From Spirometra erinaceieuropaei (Eukaryota > Platyhelminthes > Cestoda > Diphyllobothriidea > Diphyllobothriidae), in contig CACRXP010000636.1 in NCBI GenBank assembly GCA_902702965.1, positions 83,908 to 147,907 of the forward strand: DNA of 64,000 nucleotides, read 5' to 3'. Positions 10,916 through 22,379 of this stretch are shown here, piece by piece (positions within the stretch are counted from its first letter, which is position 1; every line of letters begins with the position of its first letter). The notes under the pieces are model-generated. The model was not told the DNA's origin and searched no databases. It saw only the letters and a list, made by a program, of their open reading frames with translations. A program made the translations under genes and the position numbers.

Positions 10916-11320
10916 GTTGGGCTCGAGAGAGAGAGAGAGCCCGTAAGGCACAACGGAACGAGTGAGTTACGTAGAAACGACCGGTGAGCGCCCCCCTCTA
11001 CCATTGTACATTCCCCATCGGAACCGACAGGAAAACGAGCCCGTGACTCAGTGGTTTGAGGTATTAGACTTCCAACTAACAGTCGTGAGATCGAGCCCCA
11101 GGTGGTCAACAATTCGGATTTGAGTGTGGCTGGCTGACGACGGCCAGCAAGCCACAAATGGCCATTCCGGTCTTCCTTTCTTCGTCGGTAACAACATTCT
11201 GCCTACATCATGCGTCGCTTTGCGGTTGTTGGTTGAACTCGAGAGAGGGGCCGTAAGGCACAAGGGGACAAGTTAACTCCGTAGAAACGATCGGTGAAAG
11301 CCACTCCACCACTGTCAACT
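10916..11320 (+). repeat. SINE-1, plus orientation, fused to the inverted copy
   Basis: The left block starts at 10917. The tRNA-like head lies near 11040-11100 (A box GTGACTCAGTGG, B box GAGATCGAGCCCC), followed by the tail and then a second left block at 11205-11310. The tail running into another left block indicates head-to-tail joining of units. Confidence 0.8.
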
Positions 11321-11362
11321 TCAGCAAATTAACCGGTCAATGCGAGCGACAAAAAATGTAGC

Positions 11363-11405
<43 letters not shown>
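11363..11405. repeat. AGT trinucleotide microsatellite
   Basis: Perfect AGT units directly after the SINE-1 copy, the same motif as at 10399-10512. A SINE-1 pair thus lies between two tracts of the same triplet. Confidence 0.95.
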
Positions 11406-11411
<6 letters not shown>

Positions 11412-13545
11412 TGAGTTGTACAGCTGGCATGTAGCAAGCAGGCTTTGACCGTTCCGTCAAAGTATGCTTAAGCTACAAGCTTAAACACCTAATACGCGGA
11501 TATTTCAGTTGTTACATGAGACAATTGTAGTTTATGGAACATAAACGCCGGATGCGATGAGAACTCGAAAACTTTGCGCTGTATTAGGGTAGTGGATTGA
11601 AGTCAGGTGTCCAAAGCATGACTTTAAACGGTTGGCTTTGGAAATTGCAATCAAAATTACATTCAACGGAAGTACCAATTCATAGCGTAGACAGTTGGTT
11701 TACCAACGTTTCCACCGCTGTATGACCCAAATGCAAAGAATTGGTCTCTACAATTGGACCTAGCGTATATTATACGGCGTCCATTTAGTACCCCACTGTC
11801 TGAATGCTCAGCTTACAATTTTCTTGGAAGCTAGAATTCAAAATGCAAAGGTTGCACTTCCATTCGGAATTCGTGTACGAATTAGGGATAGTTCCCTCCC
11901 ATAGGAACGGAACATCCGTGAAGCACGTGTCTGGATCTGTAACTCATAAATCTGTTCAAATAATGATCTAGGGCTGCTCACTATGCACAAACTTGTCGGG
12001 TGACCTTGAACTTTGAAGCCCGTTTTGTCGAACGGCCTAGTTAAGTAATCACAACCCACAAGGTAGTCGGTAGCACATGTTACTAGTACAAAGTCAACAA
12101 GTTCCTCAAAGTTCATCATTTTAGAATTCTGTCAGAAGTTACTGAACGAACTCTGTCCTAGGTAGGAACGTTTTGCGCTTGACTCTGGTTTATATGAAAG
12201 TGCCTGATTTGATGGCAAGTAATATCGCTGGACTAACCAGACAAGTCAGTCGTCTTTAGGATACTATTTACGCAGAGCAAAATTTACTCATAAGACAGCT
12301 GTTGGTAATCCGAAGCTGCCGCGGAATTTCTACGTTTCCGTGTACACTTTAAGAAGCCCCTGACAGGTGGATACGGCAGCCGGGATCGTTTCGCAGTTGG
12401 ACGGCCAACCTTCTTTTTTCCGTTTCAAATGTTTGGGCATAAAGTACTGACCGAACTCAAAAAGCCTTGTGGGGACAATATTGCTACGAGGCAGTTCGGT
12501 AATGATTCGTCTAATAAATGCTCTATTTCTGAGCAGAGCCTGACGGAAGCAAACTACCAGTGGATGACTTTGTACTATTAACTCTGTCGCTGAAGCCTTG
12601 TACCCACGACCGTCAGTTGTGCAAATAAATCGATATGCTTTTCTTACCGACTATCAATGCAAGCGTGTATCTTCTTTGAACAGTTAATCATACCGGCTAG
12701 CTCTCCAAAGTTTTACGGGCTTATTAAGGCCAATTCTCTAGCTAGGGTAGTATCAGGAACGGAAGGAGGAATGCTGACGGTAAGAAATGATGGACCGCAC
12801 ACCTCGCAGATGTTGCTTGCAGTCGTGGGAATTCCCAGGACCACGATTGGTCCTTTATGTCGTATAAAATTTGACATATGATGGCGACTTTGAGTTTTAA
12901 CGTCCGGGCACTTTGGTTGTTTTGTATGCAATAAGGTCTTTTCGATCTCTAGTGCTTCAAACGGTTAGGTGCACTTTCTAAGTTAGGTCATTCGCAGATT
13001 GCTGGAATAATAATCTGCGAGTTTTCGCTGCCTAAGGAGACATCTCTAGTGAACTTAAATCTGTTAAACTTAGGTTATATATGACCTACTATAAATGTAG
13101 CGAAACCAATTTGTATGTTTTGTAAGCAGCCGTTGGAAATCTGCATGACCATAATAACGTCTGTTCCTGCCTATTTGCGAAAAGATATTTTATGTAACGG
13201 AGTAACTTAAATACAAATGAAAGCGCAAAAAACATGAACGCGGGATCATCGGAAATCAAATGTATTAGCCTGAACCTTCGATATCATACAGGAGGCCATC
13301 GGCAAGGGTCGGTTACGCTGTCCGGATCCCAAGTAGAAGCGCAATGTAGGCATCGAAAGTAAATTAAGCCGAAGGTGGATGCTTAAATCGTTAGTGAGGA
13401 AACTAGCCGAAGTTGAAACAGAAAAAGAAACCTGATGTATGAGAAATCTGCCGCGAAATCGAAGGGAGCCTATGACCTGGCTGATAGTACACGCGGGACA
13501 CCAATACTCCGAACGCAACGGCAAATCTACTGTGACCCCAAAAAA
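11406..13545. other. No recognised feature
   Basis: Balanced to AT-rich DNA without a convincing frame, repeat match or RNA gene. Confidence 0.35.
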
Positions 13546-13895
13546 TAAACCTAATCCTTAACGTAACTATAAACCTGACGCTAGCACTAGACCTAACACT
13601 AAACCTAACCCTAATCTACCACAAACCCTAGCCCTAACTCTAGGCCTAACCTTAACCCTGACCCCAACTCTAGACCTAACATTGACCGTAATCCACACCC
13701 TAACCGTAACCTCAGTCGTAACCCTACCATATCCCTATCACTAACCCAAACCCTGACCTTAACACTAAACGTAAACCTAAACCGCAATCCAAACCCTAAC
13801 TCTAACTGGAACCCTTAAGCTTAGTACAAACCCTAATGCTAAACTCAATTCTCAGCCTACCACTAACCCAAAACCTAAAACTAACCCTACCTCTA
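13545..13895. repeat. Degenerate telomere-like CCCTAA tract (interstitial)
   Basis: About 350 bp built from 6-mers close to CCCTAA (AACCCTAAC, GACCTAAC, CACTAAAC, ACCGTAA and similar), with substitutions in most units. The flatworm telomere repeat is TTAGGG. The divergence and internal position make this an old interstitial tract, not a chromosome end. Confidence 0.8.
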
Positions 13896-14550
13896 AACCG
13901 AAACATCGGGTTAGCCTTTTCTGGTTTAGTTCCGGCTACTTTCCCACTAACGATTTCAGCATCCTCCTTGGGTTTCCTTTACTCGCAATGCCCACATTGC
14001 GCCTACACTTGGGACCAACACGGCGTAACCCACCACTATCGGCCATCAACAGAGACTGTGTGAATTCAACGCCAAATGAGCAGTTTTGTGATGCAAACTC
14101 CTGTTAGTCAGTTCTTCTGCAATGACGAAATTTGAAAAGTAGCCTTTCAGCCTTGTAAAAGATGAATAATTAATTTTACATGGACGGCAAAACGGCTTGG
14201 CGATAATATACATGAACTGTATGTGGTACACGCTGACATTTTCGCAAATGTAATCAATGTTGAGTAGAAGATAAATTCGACTGGAATCCCACCTGACAAA
14301 GCGTATCTATTAACAAATGCCCATGCTGTAATCTGTCCTAATTCTAAATGCGAGCACATGTTTCTTTTTCAATCGCAGTCTCATGCGCGCGGGTACATGC
14401 TGAAAAGGTGGGGGCTCAGTTTCTGGTCAGCCTAACTGCTAACGTAACAGCTCATTTAGGTGTTTAAACCAAAAAAACCATTAATGCATTCAGAAAAGGA
14501 TTATTTGCATTATCAGTTCGACTGTTGCAAATGGCAACGTGAACTGTGCC
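13896..14550. other. No recognised feature
   Basis: No gene, repeat relationship or RNA signal recognised. Confidence 0.3.
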
Positions 14551-14559
14551 CCCTGGCGT

Positions 14560-14900
14560 GGAGGGGGAGGGGTGTCTTAAGTGTGAATCATTTCATAGGG
14601 AGAGAGAGTGAGGGAGAGCAGACTTGCGCAGCACCTGCTGTGTTATCTCCTCCCTCCTCGGGGGGGGGGGGGAGATTGGGGGCGCGTTCGGACGCTGACA
14701 AAACTAAACAGACCGTTTACGCGTGCCACACACGATCAGGTTAGCTTACGGTGGAACAGGTTTTCGCACTAACGAGGAAGAAGCGGCCCACACAAAACTG
14801 AGTGGAAATGCCACAGAGGTCGCATTCAGAAGGAGAAATTTACACCTGGTTCTCCGTTCTGAGAGGGGAAGGTCTCGTTATCCTGTCATTATGTCAATTT
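14560..14900 (-). repeat. SINE-like GC-rich repeat (families B/C), decayed, with G-run
   Basis: Contains GTGCCACACACGATC, a motif also present at 31.26 kb, and a CACAGAGGTCGCATTCAGAAGGAG-like segment. This segment is the reverse complement of the CTCCTTCTTAGTGTGGCCTCTA block seen in family B copies. A run of 13 G lies at 14660-14672. Confidence 0.5.
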
Positions 14901-15004
14901 TTTCTATGAACTCGAGCAGATTAAGAAGCTGACGCTACACGATGAGGCTACTACGGTAAAAAATGATCTACAACCATGCCCGGGACCCGTAATCACTCAG
15001 AATA

Positions 15005-15395
15005 TGACTGGCTGACGACGGCTAACAAGCCGGAAATGCCCATTCCAGTCTCCCTTGTCTTTTTCGGTAATGCCATTCTGCCTATATATCATGCGCCGCT
15101 GTGCGGCTGCTGGTTGGGCTCGAGAAGGAGCCCGTAAGGCACAACGGAACGAGTGAGTTCCGTAGAAACAATCGGTGAGCGCCCTCTACCATTGTATATT
15201 CCCGATCGAAACCGACAGGGCAACGGGCTAGTGGCCCAGTGGTTAGAGTCGTTTGACTTCTAACTAACAGGTCGCGATTTCGAGCCTCGGGTGTTCCACA
15301 CTTCGGGGTTGAGTATGACTGGCTGACGACGGCTAACAAGCCAGAAATGGCCATTCCAGTCTGCATTGTCTTCGTCGGTAATACCATTCCGAGTA
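15005..15395 (+). repeat. SINE-1 tail joined to a nearly complete SINE-1 unit
   Basis: Tail fragment (15005-15090), then left block (15095-15200), then tRNA-like head with A-box-like TGGCCCAGTGG (15232-15242) and B-box-like TTTCGAGCC near 15278-15286, then tail to 15395. This is one of the best-preserved units in the window. Confidence 0.85.
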
Positions 15396-15868
15396 TTCCA
15401 GTTTCTGATTCCGCATCTTCCTAGAGAGCTCCATGTTTATCTCAAAACAACAAAATGCCAAACGCAAGATAGAACAAAAAGGAAACTAAATTGGGCATAC
15501 GTACGTTTTAAATTAGTTGTCGGCAGGGGGATGCAGTAAAATACGTCACGGAAAAGCGGCGAAACTTTAAAAATAACCCATGAATAACGATTATTGGGAG
15601 GGGGGCGGAGAGTATAGACATACCCGAACCAAATGGGGGAGGGAAAATGATGGTCCACTTCCTTCAGATGTGCCAAATCGACGCATGAAAATGCTCACCT
15701 CCAGCGTAGTTGTGGCGCCCCTGGCTAACGTGTAGACCCCAGCCAAACATTTTTAGTTGACTAAAAAATTCCAACGTCACTCCACATTCGTGACCCGGCG
15801 GATACTCGAGACGACAGAGGTGACGATCATACGGTTGGCTAACCCAACCTTGTGCGTATGTGCAATCT

Positions 15869-15897
15869 CCCCCCCCCCCCCCCCCCCCCCCCCCCCC
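15869..15897. repeat. Poly-C run, 29 nt
   Basis: Uninterrupted cytosines. On the minus strand this gives an artefactual poly-Gly reading frame. Length may be affected by sequencing error. Confidence 0.9.
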
Positions 15898-17050
15898 GAT
15901 AAGTTGATCCTCACATGTTCTTACTCCTATCGCACCACGTCGCGTTACAACGACGAGACATAAGCCTAACCCATTAGCACATTCTCCCCTCGTCCTCGTT
16001 TCCGACAGAACTAGACCGTATTTCCTTCCCACGTGGTTCAGCCCTCCCCCCTCCCCATCCCTACTGCTCATTGGTTGATTCTCAGCGTTCTGAACTAATG
16101 ATGAGTACTCGAAAACTGACCTTTGCTGTTTTTGACTTCTTTACTGTTTACTTGAAAATCGTCGCGAAATGTGGAAAAACCTCATGTGTGCCGGTTTTCC
16201 TGCTTTATCGCCGCGTAAGACGACCACAGGGGGTCAAATTTACTGCATACTCGACAGTGTGAGTATCTCAACGGTAAATATCGTTCTAGAAGAATGTCTG
16301 CCCTTGTAATAGATTTAGAACTCTCTCAAGGCCATACCATGGGAGATGAGGAAGCCGCGTAAACCGAAACATTCGCTCGAACCCCCAAACTCACTGCCTG
16401 TGCTATCGAATCTACATCGAAGCTTCCGCAGGCAGATAGGCAGACCAGGCTCACAAGCCCAACCCGCTGCACTAAAGCCGAGCACACTGCTGCGTGACGA
16501 CTGCACAGGCGGGACGTCCATAATTTCGTCAAGCAGAACATTTGCTGAGACAAACTATGCAAGCCTGAGCTCTCACACAGCCGTTTAGTCGAAAGCTCAC
16601 ACATTGTGCACACTGTACTGCGGTCCAGAGACGATGTTACGGAATCGGAACGAAAATGTGATACTTACTGTGAATGTGAAGACTTGCGTTTAATTGCGCA
16701 GTTCACTAAATATGGAGGTAGTAGGCTCCCTTAAGTGGACTCGGCTGAAGGGACTTTCGTCAGGCATCACCGCCCCTCCTGCAGGTAAGCTTATGCTAAA
16801 TTCCAGGGTTGGTTAATGTTAGGGTCGGATTTAGGGGGGGGGGGGGGGTTTATTAAATCTAGGGGACGGGGCAGGTAGCCCCCTTGGAATCTAGCCACCG
16901 TATCCCGACCCGGCGGGCGCCCTTTATTGTGGTGTTTTTAACCCATGTAGCGGCCAAGCACTGAAAATGTGTACTCATGGCGCTATAATCATCAGGATAA
17001 GTCACGAGTTGTAGAAAAAGGCGGAAGTTCCCAGGCACTTCCTACAGAAT
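15898..17050. other. No recognised gene; G-run at 16834-16848
   Basis: No domain-bearing frame. A short TTAGGG-like segment (about 16815-16835) runs into 15 consecutive G. Confidence 0.35.
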
Positions 17051-17057
17051 ACATTCC

Positions 17058-17990
17058 AGACGCTATACTTCGTGTCTTTCAAAAAATCGAATTGCCATCA
17101 GATCAAAGTTCTTTTCACTTCGAATTTATTGGCAACAAATGAAGATAAACATTGGTTTTATTATAGAAGCCATTTCGGCCCTTGGAATTTGCCCAGATCC
17201 AACCAGCATCCAGATTGCAAGACAAGTATAGGACCACATTGCCCGTACTCAAGCGCTCTGTGCAGAGTTAGGGGTTTACACCGATTTCGGAGCACTGTTG
17301 GTCAGTTTGTAACAAAGTCCAACAGCACACTGTGAGCGCTAATCAAACAGTTCCGTCCCATCGGTTCTATGAGGCCCGATGTGTATATGCGCCAGCACTA
17401 GGCGCGACCATCCAAAATATAGTACGCATCAAAATTACTCTTCCATAGAAACTTGGGTTAAAGTAGTTTTTTCCATTGCAAACTCATGTCCCATTTTCCA
17501 AGACAGTAGTAATATCGATCGAACTAATTCATCCGGCTTAAAGAAAGTTCAGTACGAGTGCACAGAGCCAACGAAAGGGTTTATTCTTCAAAGACCATTG
17601 GACAGTCCTAAATCGTCCTACGTTATCTGCCTTCAGGGTTTAAATGATAAAAATATGATAACATCTCGTGACCATTGTGGAGGAGGGTTCGCCGATCAGG
17701 TTATGGGACGGACCTTGGGGCTCAAGTTAGAGCCCTGGCGGGAAGTCGTACAAAGATCAGTGCAAACGCAATAAAGAATACCGGCAAAGCCGATGGAGAC
17801 AGGATTGATTATTTCTGGCTTATTAGCCGTTCTCGTAACCAACGTGACAACGGGCCCGTGGTTCGGTGGTGGGGACAGATAACTTAACGTTTGATGATTG
17901 AATAATTCGGTTTCGAATCACAGATTACCTAAACTCGGGATTAAGCATGTCTGACTGACGACGGCTGGTAGGATAGAAATGACAATTCCA
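17058..17990 (+). repeat. Composite repeat, copy 1 (inverted partner at 32.0-32.97 kb)
   Basis: About 900 bp that reappears in opposite orientation at 32010-32967. Shared blocks include the start TCTTTCAAAAAAT(C/T)GAATTG, a segment around GAAGATAAACATTGGTTTTA, one around GATCCAACCAGCATC, and the AGCCCTGG / GGAAGTCGTACAA region. The last 190 bp (17800-17990) carry a diverged SINE-1-type head (GGCCCGTGGTTCGGTGGT, later GGTTTCGAATCAC as B box) and tail. The long 5' part carries no recognisable protein. Confidence 0.75.
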
Positions 17991-18054
17991 GGCTCAAAAC
18001 GGCCAACCATCAAAGAAGTTTGATGAGCATCAGGTAATCAAAAACTCCAACAAA

Positions 18055-18360
18055 TGCTCGTATTGAAGAGGGAGACACGATCGCTGGAACAAGGCCCTGA
18101 CGTTTCGGATTCCCGCTCGAACCCATCATCGGAGACAGTGACAGAAACGGGTGATTCGTGCACAGGAAGTTGCACTACTCATAGGATGCAGTCGCTATGC
18201 TACTGTATACCTATAGTAATTAACTGCTCTCGCTTTCATCGAGGACTGTTGCCCGCTGGTGCGCTAATTGCGTGATGGCCGGTATGCAAGTTGTAAATTG
18301 CTGAAATCTCATCACCCGTGTTGGATGCTGGTGTGATGATTGCTCGGCCAGACTGAGGGG
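18055..18360 (-). mobile_element. PLE family D, 3' part, decayed
   Basis: On the minus strand this is the end of a second PLE family that recurs at 38.7-39.4, 60.25-60.35 and 61.43-61.93 kb. Recognisable parts are the TGTTGGATGCTGGTGTGATGA-like C-terminal coding remnant, the GATGCAGTCGC(T/C)ATGC block, and the terminal block GACGTTTCGGATTC ... CATCATC(G/A)GAGAC. Only the terminal region is present. Confidence 0.6.
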
Positions 18361-18391
18361 TCTGTTGCACACAGAAACCTGGACTGGGTAA

Positions 18392-18828
18392 GATGTGGCC
18401 GTGTAGCCGCACCTTGATGGACCCAATACTGTTAGGGGTTAGGGTTAGCGGTTAGAGTTAGGGATTAGGGTTAGGGAGAATAATATTACCGACAAAGACA
18501 AGGGTAATATCATTCTGCCTATATATCATGCGCCGCTGTGCGGCTGCTGGTTGGGCTCGAGAGAGAGTCCATAAGGCACAACGGAACGAGTGAGTTCCGC
18601 ATGAACGATCGGTGAGCGCCCCCTAACATTAGGGTTAGGGGTTAGGGCAACTAGTTCTCAACCACTCATAGTACAAACGCGCATTCCGATAGCTTTTTGC
18701 ATACAATTACTTAACCTCGTCGTCTGTGCGTTCCCCGGCCCCGCCTGTAAAAACCCCCCGTTACCACCGGTCCCGTATTGCAGGCGGCTGTGGTTTGTTT
18801 ACCTCAGGTGGGGCTACATAATCACATC
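18392..18828 (-). mobile_element. Small inverted-repeat element enclosing telomere-like repeats, copy 1 (SINE-interrupted)
   Basis: Ends are imperfect inverted repeats: GATGTGGCCGTGTAGCCGCA at 18392 and the reverse complement of GATGTGATTATGTAGCCCCA at 18828. Just inside the left end are GATGGACCCAATACTGT and degenerate TTAGGG units (18430-18478). A SINE-1 left block (18480-18625) interrupts it, then TTAGGG units resume. The subterminal right segment (GTAAACAAACCACAGCC, read inward) matches the copy at 23629-23760 in reverse orientation. Confidence 0.65.
18480..18625 (+). repeat. SINE-1 left block inserted in telomere-like sequence
   Basis: Begins with a short tail remnant and then the CATGCGCCGCTGTGCGGCTG block through GATCGGTGAGCGCC. 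Telomere-like repeats abut both sides. The tRNA-like head is absent. Confidence 0.75.
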
Positions 18829-19490
18829 TGATTCTGGATTGTCCTCTCCGGCGGCAGTGGCCGCTGACGAAGCCAGCGCTGGTGTTTACTGCAACCACTC
18901 GTGTCTGATAGTCCCCTGAGACGGTGATGGCAGGCGCTTTTGTAGGCTCAAGTGGCCTCCAATCGGTATGTGTTACATTTACCGAGAGGCAGTGTGCCTA
19001 GTGGTTTGACTTGCATTCGCCGACGGGTGGTGTGTTCGGGTGGCCGCATGGACAGCTTCGACTAGTGTGGACGCAGGCGTGCTCGAGCTGAAGGCGGCCG
19101 AGTTACTTCAGGTCAGCGCGTCCGGAACGGCTCGCTCCGAGGGATGAATGACCTTGAGGCAGCAAGGTCTTGGACAAGAACACCAGACACAGTCATGAAG
19201 GCTGTCTGAAACACTTTGTGCACTTATATTGCAATTACGGGAGTAAAGCTTGTACCTGCTGCATAGTTCTTTGTATCGTAAGATTGCTTGAAGGCAAATA
19301 TGCTTGATAACCCTCCCGTGCCGTCAGGGTGATGTCATCACCCTTAGTGGAGTACAGAGAACTCAACGACACCAGTCAAGTTACCGCTGTGGCCTTTTGT
19401 CTACGCAGAAGACCATGGACCACCGATGGGAATCTACAACTGGATGATGCTGCTCAAGCCGATCTGAATCAGTCGTAAGTAGGAGACATC
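18829..19490. other. Unrecognised GC-rich stretch
   Basis: GC-richer than the surrounding DNA. A CAGTGTGCCTAGTGGTTTGA segment near 18992 slightly resembles a tRNA A box, but no partner B box is clear. No coding frame is recognised. Confidence 0.3.
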
Positions 19491-19494
19491 GGCA

Positions 19495-19672
19495 TTACCA
19501 ACAATGTCAAGGGAGACTGGAATGCCCATTTCTGGCTTATTAGTCGTCATCAGCCACTCATACCCAACCCCGAAGCGTGAAACACCTGGGGCTCGATCTC
19601 GCGACCTGTTGGTTAGAAGACCAACGCCTCTAAAGACTGAGCCACGGCCTCGTTGTCATGTCGGTTAGGGTT
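19495..19672 (-). repeat. SINE-1, head and tail, inverted
   Basis: Tail then tRNA-like head read on the minus strand, ending at the CATGTCGGTTAGGGTT junction. It is joined head-to-head to the plus-strand copy that follows. Confidence 0.8.
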
Positions 19673-19868
19673 AAACATAGCTGGCTGACGACGGCTAACA
19701 AGCCAGAAGCGGCCATTCCAGCCTCCCTTGTCTTTGTCGGCAATACCATCCTGCCTTTGGCATGTGCTGCTGTTCGGCTGTTAGTTGGACTCGAGAGAGA
19801 GCCCTAAGGCACGACGGTGGGAGTGAGTTCCATAGAAACGATCAGTGAGCGTCCTCTACCATTGTAGG
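19673..19868 (+). repeat. SINE-1, tail and left block
   Basis: Tail (GGCTGACGACGGCTAACAAG) followed by a left block ending GTCCTCTACCATTGTAG. With the preceding inverted copy it forms a second fused opposite-orientation pair like that at 10.7-11.3 kb. Confidence 0.8.
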
Positions 19869-19984
19869 AAACAGTATTTGAAGTTGGTGCGCACACCGTA
19901 ACACGTGGGCCTCTAACACTGGACCCTCCGAAGAAACTATGTTGCCGGTGTTGGCGAAAACAAAATTACTACTAATTTTGGTTT

Positions 19985-20490
19985 GTTTATTTCACGTGAT
20001 TTGCCATACTGGCTGCACAGGTACTACCTAAGATCCCAAACACCTACGTTTCGCCGATATTCTGTCTCTGCATGACATCTAGGCGGGGTTCGGCTCATCA
20101 GTGGACACTCTCAGGGTTCTCCGTTTGTCTTCTGGTACATACTTCAGTGTGGAAATTTCACAACTCTAATCGCCTCAGAAATTAACGCACTAACTTGAAG
20201 TGAATCGTTCGGAACAAACTTTTAAATTCGGTCCGACGGTTGGTACGAATCTTAGAGTCGAAATCCGCCAGCTTCAGCAGAATAATCACGTACCATTCAC
20301 AAGTTGATAAGGGGCAGAGTACTGAATGATTTGCCACAGCGACTGCCCAGGTACTAGGTAAAAACTCAGACAGGCATGATTCGACGACCTTTCGCCGACA
20401 CATGACACATTTGTGGTGGGACTTGGCACATCAGTGAGTTCCTCAGCATTCCCGAGTGCATTCTGGTAATTGTAAACTTTCGGACCGAGT
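19985..20490. repeat. Two diverged direct repeats
   Basis: Segments 19996-20165 and 20325-20490 share GTGATTTGCCATACTGGCTG / ATGATTTGCCACAGCGACTG, CAGGTACTA(C/G), TTTCGCCGA, a CATCAGTG motif and TTCTGGTA in the same order. Identity is low, so this is an old duplication or two members of one repeat family. Confidence 0.5.
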
Positions 20491-22185
20491 TTTGTTCTGA
20501 AGGCTTTACTTCAGAGGAAACTAAAAGAGGCAGCAAATTACTGCTAGGGTAGGCAATATTATTTTTTTATCGACCTCCTGTCTAGCGTCAAGAAGGATTG
20601 TATAAAATTTCATCAGTCCCCGCAGCTTTTTCAGAGAAGGTGGAAGTATAGAATAGTGTTATCAGGAAAGTTTCAGGTGTCCAAACTGCATTATACGCAA
20701 ACTTGCTAAAGCATATTGCCTGTCTTTCTCGCACATTCAGTAACAGATAACTTTATACTTATAAAATAGCGCAATACAGCTGAAACTTATATTCTTGTGA
20801 ATTCAAGTACGTTTCTGCAATAACGGCCATTTTCAGATCAAATTTCCTAATACCTTTGGGGGTACACATTTTCACTAGATTTACTCACAATACGTTATCT
20901 TAAACAGTCTGAATTTACTAGCCCTTTTTAGTGGAAACATTTTGCACTGCAAACCCAGAAAATTATAAGGAGGAATTATTTGACGTCGATGTTCGAGAAG
21001 GCATCCAATTTGACATTACGGTCCACTGCATCGATGAATAAAAGTCTTTGCCAAGAGCACAGTTACTGCACTTTGTGGGTTTTAATGTTGATGAAATCCG
21101 CCTCGTATCGGGCGCTCAACTCAGCTTCCACGAGAAATGCACTTTATGCTCCTCTCTGAAGTTTGCGGCACTGCGTACAGACAATTTTGACTAACTCGAC
21201 ACGAAAAGGTCTACTCTATCTCTTTCTCCCCTCCCCCCTCCCTCTTCTCATTAAAATGGGGTTCAGAGACAGAATACGCCACAGAAAGTATTTTGTTTGC
21301 ATCCGAACCTGGTCTTGATTAAAAAGTCAAATATAAGGCGCACTGGTGCCGGTACCATGCAGTGTGATTCATTGCATTAAGCATTAAAATCGCGCCGGTG
21401 GGGACGGAGCCCGAGGACGGCAGGCAACCCCGAAGGGAATGTCCGAGCATGTAACCTGAGTCTACACAGTCGTAGGGCTACTCAACGTGCCCACTACAGG
21501 TTTCGTTGCCTCATCGTGTGTAGCTCCTGTCCGGGTGCGGACATGACGGAGGGGGGGGGGTGTGGTGAAACCGTGCGTCCTCTGGGGACTGTAGCACACG
21601 CTCGAACCTGCCCATGCGTGCCACTCCGCGTCCTGGCAACCCTCCGTGCAGGACGGTTAGCTAGCTGGACCTGCTCCTAGTGCCGCCGCCCCACGCACAG
21701 TCCTGTCCTGCTGGATGAAGGAGCAACAGGAGGATTGGCAGCCGGCGGCACGGTGGATGATCGTGTGCGTGAACACACACAGACTCCCCTGGGGGTGGGG
21801 GGGGTTGAATTTGCAATTCAAATGTGTGTGCTCTCTCTCTCTCTCGCCACAACACATTATGCACAGCCCTGGCAAGTGAGCAGTTGTGCGTCGTGGCACG
21901 TAAGCATGCGGCTGCCTGTCGTGAAGAGCAGATGCATAGTTTTTCTCTCTGTGTGCGTGTTTGTGTGTTTGTGGCAAGAGCTTCCAACTCGCCCAGCAAA
22001 AAATTGGCACTGGAAAAAAACGGGTGCGATCGACGGAAGTGAGGTGATTCAGCTCGCCTATCCTCACTGTCTCTTTCTCTCTCTTCCTCTCGTCAGTTTT
22101 TAATCCTCCCTAGGACGCAGTGAAACGCAACTGGGGCTCATCAGGAAAGTTGGCAACAAGTCTGTCTAGTGGGTTCGTGAGTGAG
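20491..22185. other. No recognised gene
   Basis: AT-rich to 21300, then GC-rich with G-run (21550-21559), CT-dinucleotide tract (21834-21845) and short CA/GT tracts. Two overlapping opposite-strand frames of about 110-136 codons near 21.66-22.07 kb have repetitive composition and no domain. Confidence 0.35.
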
Positions 22186-22199
22186 CACAGAACTGCGAG

Positions 22200-22345
22200 C
22201 GGACAAATAATCGGATGCAGTGGTAGACGGACGCACAGCGATCGCGTTATGGGACTCACATGTCCCGTTGTGTCTCGGGGTTCTTTCTCTCTCGAGCCCA
22301 ACCAGCAACCGCACAGCGGCGCTTAATATGGGCAGAATGACATAA
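22200..22345 (-). repeat. SINE-1 left block, inverted
   Basis: Reverse-orientation left block from GATCGCGTTATGGGACTCAC through CAGCGGCGCTTAATATGGGC. Confidence 0.7.
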
Positions 22346-22379
22346 CCCATAAGGAAAAGTCGGCTGGAATGGCTATTTT

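Noticed and set aside
13545..13895. A true telomere
   Set aside because: Units are degenerate and the tract lies between ordinary sequences on both sides.
15664..16071. 135-codon minus-strand frame with a poly-Gly run
   Set aside because: The Gly run is the 29-nt poly-C tract; flanking residues show no domain and the frame has no neighbour or splice support.
21657..22103. Overlapping frames of 112-136 codons on both strands
   Set aside because: Equal-length opposite-strand frames in GC-rich low-complexity DNA with CT and GT tracts; no domain.
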